DNA of 64,000 bases from UBA11090 sp035560555 (GTDB lineage: Bacteria > Spirochaetota > Spirochaetia > Treponematales > Rectinemataceae). Where the stretch lies: positions 13,342 to 77,341 of the forward strand of contig DATMZF010000025.1 of NCBI GenBank assembly GCA_035560555.1, read 5' to 3'. A program made the translations under genes and the position numbers. The notes beneath the pieces are model-generated. The model saw only the letters and a list, made by a program, of their open reading frames with translations, made no database searches and was not told the DNA's origin. Shown here in pieces: positions 59,931 through 64,000 of this stretch; positions within the stretch are counted from its first letter, which is position 1; each line of letters starts with the position of its first letter.

Positions 59931-61220
59931 TCAACCCAGAACCGTGAGGAACTTGAGCTGGTTGCTGAAAATGATGACCAGGGTGGAAAGCGCCATTATG
60001 AAAAGCACGGGGACGAGCGTCGCCTTCACGAAACCGCGGTAGTACGGCCCCTCGAAGGCGGTGACCATCACCGCGGCCCGGCCTACCACTAGGGTGGGCG
60101 GCAGCATGTCGCCTATAGGCCACATCACCGCCATCGCGGAGAGGGCGACGACGGGATTGATGCCCTTCATGTTGAAAAGGAGTATGAGGGGGACGCCCAG
60201 AAGCGGCGCCGCCGCGTACTGCACCAGCCCCTCGGAGAAGGGCAGGATGAGGAAGAGGGCCGCAATGATGACGACGAGGGGAAGCGTGACGACGCTGAGC
60301 GAGATAAGCCCCCGAACGCCGCTCAGGCTCATCACCTGCACGAGGATTCCCACCACGATCATCATGCCGATCAGCGGCAGGAGCTTTTCCACTGTATCCC
60401 GCGCGATCTGGAAGACCGCGAGCTTTTTCGTGCTCGTGGCCACGGCGACGGCGCCTGAAATCATGAAGCAGAGCGGAAGCCCTAGGATCGGGAACGAGTA
60501 GGGGAATATTCTCGACAGCGCGATGAGGACGATGAGGACGGCGAAGGGCAGTCCCACCCTCCAGCCCCGCATCTTCGCGTCGATCTTGATTTCGGCGAGT
60601 ACCTTTTCGGCGTCGATCGGCGTGCCTTTCCAGCCCAGCCAGAACATGCTGAAGAGAGCGCCGGCGATCGACAGGGCTCCGAGGGGCCCTATGAAACCGA
60701 CATAAGGCATGTTCGAACCCGCGGCAGCCATCATCGCCCAAAGGTTCACCGGCGGCGCGGCCGCGCTCATCGCGGCGCAGAGAAAGATTATCGCGGTGAC
60801 CTTCTGTTTCGGAATGCCCATCTCGGCGAGGACCTTCGAGGCGAGGGCCCCGACCACCAGGACCGTCACCGAGCCGGAGCCCGTGAGGGCGCCCGGTATG
60901 AGAAGGATGAAGGTGAGGAAAAGAAGGCAGAGAAAGCGGCTGGCGTGGAAGCGCTTCACGATGCCGCCGACGATGAAGTCGACGCCGCCCGATTCCTTGA
61001 CGATATTCATGAAAAAGGTGGCGCTGAGAAAGATGAGCGTGACGTCGAAATAGGTGAAGGAACCGTCCACGATGTGGCGGGCCGAGAAGTCGGAGGCGTT
61101 CGCGAGCCCTCCGCCCAAGGCCGCCAGAAGCATCGACAGCTCGACCGTCACCTTGAAGCGGCTCGCCACGATGAAGATGAGAACCATGACTCCCAGGACG
61201 ATCAGCGCGTGGTTAAGCAT
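59931..61220 (-). CDS. TRAP/IT-superfamily large permease (DctM-like)
   Basis: 429 residues with eleven to twelve hydrophobic segments; inner features are IPGALTGSGSVTVLVVGALASKVLAEMGIP and INPVVALSAMAVMWPIGDMLPPTLVVGRAAV, repeated half-patterns seen in ion-transporter (IT) and TRAP DctM proteins. It imports or exports an organic acid or amino-acid-like solute with cation. No DctP-type binding protein is present, but the DUF6305-like secreted protein precedes it. Start ATG 61220, GGAGGC upstream. Confidence 0.8.
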   Translation of the reverse strand: MLNHALIVLGVMVLIFIVASRFKVTVELSMLLAALGGGLANASDFSARHIVDGSFTYFDVTLIFLSATFFMNIVKESGGVDFIVGGIVKRFHASRFLCLLFLTFILLIPGALTGSGSVTVLVVGALASKVLAEMGIPKQKVTAIIFLCAAMSAAAPPVNLWAMMAAAGSNMPYVGFIGPLGALSIAGALFSMFWLGWKGTPIDAEKVLAEIKIDAKMRGWRVGLPFAVLIVLIALSRIFPYSFPILGLPLCFMISGAVAVATSTKKLAVFQIARDTVEKLLPLIGMMIVVGILVQVMSLSGVRGLISLSVVTLPLVVIIAALFLILPFSEGLVQYAAAPLLGVPLILLFNMKGINPVVALSAMAVMWPIGDMLPPTLVVGRAAVMVTAFEGPYYRGFVKATLVPVLFIMALSTLVIIFSNQLKFLTVLG

Positions 61221-61265
61221 CGGAGCCTCCTTGAGCGTGAAATTTCAGGCTTGTCCGAGCCGCCG

Positions 61266-61856
61266 TCATTTGGAGAAAATCTGCGGGAAAATCTTCAGGA
61301 GGTCCAGCTGCTGGTCGATGAAGATCTGCGGAATCTTCTTCTCGGCAGCCGTCTTCGTGAAGTATCCGTCCTTGTTGGCTTGGTTGTGGGTGACGAGAAC
61401 GTCGGCGAGCGGCGTCATCGCGCGGATGGACTGCTCGTCGGATTCGTCGACCCGCCTCGAGGCTCCCTCGACCTGGGCGACAATCACCTTGATGCCCGCG
61501 CTCTTCGCTTTTTTCACGAGGTCGGAGCAGCGCTTGATTTCCTCGCTCAGCTCGACGCCCGCCGATCCCATTCCCTTGAGGCTCGTTCCCGTGATCACGA
61601 TGAGGGTTTTGTAGGGTTTCTTGGCGAGGACGTCGGCCGTCGCCAGGTCCTCCAGGTCCGCTTCCAGCTTGAGCTGGCGGCAGAGCACTTTCACGTAGAC
61701 GCCGCCGGGACTCTGTCCGCAGGCGGTGATCAGTATCGGGGTCTTCAGCTCCGGCAGGTTCTTGGGGAGCGCGGCCTGGGCTTCGGCGGCGGCGCCGCAG
61801 ATGAGCCCGAACATGATGAGAGCGGACGCGAGGAAAGCGAAACGAGTGGTGCGCAT
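61266..61856 (-). CDS. DUF6305-like secreted protein
   Basis: 196 residues, signal peptide RTTRFAFLASALIMFGLICGAAAEAQA. Mature part: LKTPILITACGQSPGGVYVKVLCRQLKLEADLEDLATAD, VIVAQVEGASRR, LVTHNQANKDGYFTKTAAEKKIP. I take it as the DUF6305 type found beside TRAP-like permeases; function unknown, perhaps solute capture. Two Cys may pair in the periplasm. Lies 45 bases ahead of the permease gene. Confidence 0.65.
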   Translation of the reverse strand: MRTTRFAFLASALIMFGLICGAAAEAQAALPKNLPELKTPILITACGQSPGGVYVKVLCRQLKLEADLEDLATADVLAKKPYKTLIVITGTSLKGMGSAGVELSEEIKRCSDLVKKAKSAGIKVIVAQVEGASRRVDESDEQSIRAMTPLADVLVTHNQANKDGYFTKTAAEKKIPQIFIDQQLDLLKIFPQIFSK

Positions 61857-61982
61857 ATGGTGAATGACCTCCTGTCAGCGCTCGGGAAGGGCGACATTCA
61901 CGCCGCCCCCGCCCGAACGAATGTGGCCGGCGGATCGGGCGGGACCACCTCCAGGCAGCCCCGCCCGATCCAAAACAGCCGC

Positions 61983-63644
61983 CTATTTCTCGTCTGGATA
62001 GATGATGTCTTTGTACTTGTCGAATTTGGCCGAATCGCCGTATTTGACGGCCGCGAGCCACTCGTCGGGATAGCCCTTCGTCTTGTACCAGAGGTAGCCG
62101 TCGTTGTATTTGGCCGTAAGCTCGTCGGCGAAGGCCCACCACTCGCTCACCACGCGGTTGATCGAATCGCCCGTGTAGCGCGTGAGGTAGGCTTTCGCGA
62201 GAGCCGGGTTGGTCGCGTACATCGCCGCGGCGGCGGCCTCAACGGGACCCTGCATGGCCAGGAACTCGCCCTCGTACTGGGCTTGTTTGGCCTTGATGTC
62301 CTTGATCATGAAGGAATAGGAAAGGTTGGCCCAGTTTTCCACGAAGTCGAAAGCCCACCAGGCCGAGTCGCGGCTGAACTGGTAGCGGTTCTGGATGGCC
62401 AGGGATTTGGGCAGGGAGGTCACGCCGGCGTAGATCGGCATGTACACGGTCGCGTGGGGAGCGTCCTCGCCGAACCAGAGCACGCCGCCGACGGCGTCGG
62501 GCAGCCAGGAGCGGGACTGGGACACGAAGCAGTAGGAGCAGCGGAACATCGAAATAGCGCGTTCCCATCCGCCCGAGTTCGGCGCGGACTTGGTCGCCCA
62601 GCGGTTCGGGTTGCCGAAGGGTCCGGCTTCGACGCCCTTGGTGAGGTCGAACTGCGTGCCTTCGTAGTGGTCGCGGTAGATGGCGAACACGTCGCCGAGG
62701 CTCACTTTCTTGTCCGGCGTCACGGCGAAAGGATAGCGCCTGGCGAAGGGATCGAAGTCGTGGGAGGGAGCGACCGTGGAATAGACGCGCCACTCTCGCC
62801 TCGAGTTGTAGGGATTGTCCTTCGGCGCGTAGACTTCCCAGAAGCGGAAGGTCGATTTGCCGTCCCAGAGACCCATTTCCTCGGCGAGGCTGTAGACGTT
62901 CGGGGAAGCCATGTACCAGTCGGGCTTGGAGAGATCGAGTTCGCCGATGCGCGAGCGGTTCGCGGAGACGAAAACCTTGTCGTCCGGAACGCGCTGGGCT
63001 ACCCATACGGCTCCCGGCTTTCCGGAATCCTTGGTCCAGAGCGGTCCGCCGCCGATGCATTCGAAGACCCAGCCTTCGTTCTCGTCGGTCACCGTCAGGC
63101 ACTCGCCGCCGTCCGCGTAGCCGTACTTCTCGGCGAGGGCGCCCATGATCTGCACCACTTCCCGCGCCGTCTTGCCGCGCTGGAGGGCGATCGCCTCGAG
63201 CTGTTCTATATAGAACATTCCGTTCGGGTTGTTCATTTCCCTGCGGTTGCCGATGGTGGTCTCGCCGATCATGACCTGGAACTCGTTCATGAAGGGATAG
63301 GCGATCTGGAAATAGGTATAGGTTTTCTCGACCTGCGGAATCTCGCCCGTGACGGTCACCTTGACGCTCGGGTTGTCCGAATAGAGCAGATCCTTCAGGA
63401 TCTTCACGGTCTCGCCTGGCTTGAAGGTCGCGCCGGGCACGACGGTGAGGCGGGAATCGTAGTTGCCGTCGCAGGTGTGCGAGGTCATCACCGAGCCGTC
63501 GGTCGAGGCCAACTTGCCGATGATGAGCGCCGTGCATTCGCCCGGTTCGAGATCCGGCGAAGCGTACTGGGAAAAATCCTGGGCGCCGGCGAACAAAGCC
63601 GCGAACACCAGGATAGCCGCCAAGAGCGCTGTCTTCTTCAACAT
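61983..63644 (-). CDS. C69-family dipeptidase (PepD-like Ntn hydrolase)
   Basis: 553 residues from ATG 63644 (AGGGGG upstream; the frame opens 12 codons earlier without signal character). Signal peptide LKKTALLAAILVFAALFAGAQ, then GECTALIIGKLASTDGSVMTSHTCDGNYDSRL, where Cys37 is the expected Ntn nucleophile after processing. GGECLTVTDENEGWVFECIGG is a second family motif, and RDHYEGTQFDLTKGVEAGPFGNPNRW a third. It cleaves dipeptides in the periplasm. It heads the cassette that includes the permease and AstE-like enzyme, so peptides are probably cut outside and the products taken up. Confidence 0.88.
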   Translation of the reverse strand: MLKKTALLAAILVFAALFAGAQDFSQYASPDLEPGECTALIIGKLASTDGSVMTSHTCDGNYDSRLTVVPGATFKPGETVKILKDLLYSDNPSVKVTVTGEIPQVEKTYTYFQIAYPFMNEFQVMIGETTIGNRREMNNPNGMFYIEQLEAIALQRGKTAREVVQIMGALAEKYGYADGGECLTVTDENEGWVFECIGGGPLWTKDSGKPGAVWVAQRVPDDKVFVSANRSRIGELDLSKPDWYMASPNVYSLAEEMGLWDGKSTFRFWEVYAPKDNPYNSRREWRVYSTVAPSHDFDPFARRYPFAVTPDKKVSLGDVFAIYRDHYEGTQFDLTKGVEAGPFGNPNRWATKSAPNSGGWERAISMFRCSYCFVSQSRSWLPDAVGGVLWFGEDAPHATVYMPIYAGVTSLPKSLAIQNRYQFSRDSAWWAFDFVENWANLSYSFMIKDIKAKQAQYEGEFLAMQGPVEAAAAAMYATNPALAKAYLTRYTGDSINRVVSEWWAFADELTAKYNDGYLWYKTKGYPDEWLAAVKYGDSAKFDKYKDIIYPDEK

Positions 63645-63784
63645 AGCAAATCCCCCTTTTCTTTCAATGTGCGTCTGCACTTCGAACTACAGCTTCTCTC
63701 ATTCATCCCGCCTTAGAACCCGAATGGTTTAGGCGGAAAAGCATAAAAGATCCATCATTAATCGATGTTTTTTTATAGTTAATT

Positions 63785-63813
63785 TATCTTAGCTCCTATG
63801 TTCGCGTTGTCAA
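63785..63813 (-). promoter_or_regulatory. Promoter of the C69 cassette
   Basis: TTGACA (63813-63808), then AAGATA after 17 bases (or TAAGAT after 16). The leader of about 130 bases holds a hairpin CCGCCT/AGGCGG near 63709-63736. Confidence 0.55.
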
Positions 63814-64000
63814 GGAAGATATGGGGCTGTTTGAAAAGAGGAGTTTTGGCTTTTTGCCCCAAGTTTCACCACCTTCGCTTCGATGATCTTTTTTTTGCGC
63901 AAGCGACGGGAAGCGTCGACGCCGTGGCATCGAGCGCAGCGATGGCGCGAAAAGATTTTGAATAGGGAATGACGCAAATCATAAACGCTAAATATAAACA
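63814..64000. other. Right edge with no gene seen
   Basis: No frame of note and no RNA recognised; together with the leader (63645-63813) this makes about 356 bases without a gene. Confidence 0.5.

Noticed and set aside
60945..63716. Open plus-strand frame of over 900 codons
   Set aside because: It lies fully antisense to the permease, DUF6305 and C69 genes and its product is a low-complexity Gly/Asp/Val/Arg-rich string; long antisense frames are common in GC-rich DNA.

Overview
The window looks like an anaerobic or facultative spirochaete of the Treponema/Spirochaetia type. The reasons are GC-rich codon use over most of its length, two secreted beta-barrel proteins of spirochaetal style, a relaxed lipobox, a tungsten-type aldehyde:ferredoxin oxidoreductase, several peptide- and sugar-ABC systems, and frequent TTG/GTG starts with strong Shine-Dalgarno sites. 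The assignment is an inference from protein style; there is no rRNA here to settle it.

Layout. 1-3.5 kb is accessory and decayed: a nucleotidyltransferase cut by the window edge, a possible transposase scrap, and a broken TOTE-type primase-helicase. 3.5-6.3 kb holds a BaiN/RdsA-like flavoprotein and an outer-membrane protein. 6.35-17.1 kb, all on the minus strand, is the most interesting block: a DMT permease, a tungsten AOR, a SorC-type regulator, a ribose-type ABC importer, a 5-methylthioribose kinase (mtnK), a class II aldolase and an MtnA-type isomerase. Together these look like uptake of 5-methylthioribose or 5-deoxyribose, cleavage to DHAP plus a C2 aldehyde (the DHAP shunt), and oxidation of the aldehyde by AOR. 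Two promoters in the block share the same TTGACA-N17 architecture and TGTTCA/TGAACA sites, which ties AOR and the permease to the same regulator.

17.2-19.9 kb is an ECF sigma/anti-sigma cassette whose anti-sigma factor carries a periplasmic glycogen-binding-like module. 19.9-22.2 kb has an RhlE-like helicase with a long leader, and a creatininase-family hydrolase. 22.2-34.4 kb (minus) is a peptide-scavenging operon: RpiR regulator, M55 D-aminopeptidase, Opp ABC importer, M42 and M19 peptidases, then a histidine kinase with two amino-acid-binding-type sensor domains. 34.5-44.9 kb carries LapA, Tex with a long disordered tail, an HTH-receiver protein, a macrodomain protein, an outer-membrane protein and a hybrid of two-component genes (HD-GYP response regulator, single receiver, CHASE3/PAS kinase).

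45-58.4 kb is accessory. A tRNA-Gly(CCC) is preceded by tandem 116-117 bp units whose hairpins show compensatory base changes. Its last 46 nt are repeated perfectly at 58.35 kb and imperfectly at 49.64 kb. Between the copies lie a tyrosine-integrase remnant, a lipoprotein phosphoesterase, an IS630-type remnant and a complete lower-GC glycoside operon (ABC importer, GH31, MDR dehydrogenase, sugar isomerase, LacI). This is best read as one or two islands integrated at the tRNA. 58.5-63.7 kb (minus) is a cassette of C69 dipeptidase, DUF6305-like protein, TRAP-like large permease, a 51-residue membrane protein and an AstE/M14-like hydrolase.
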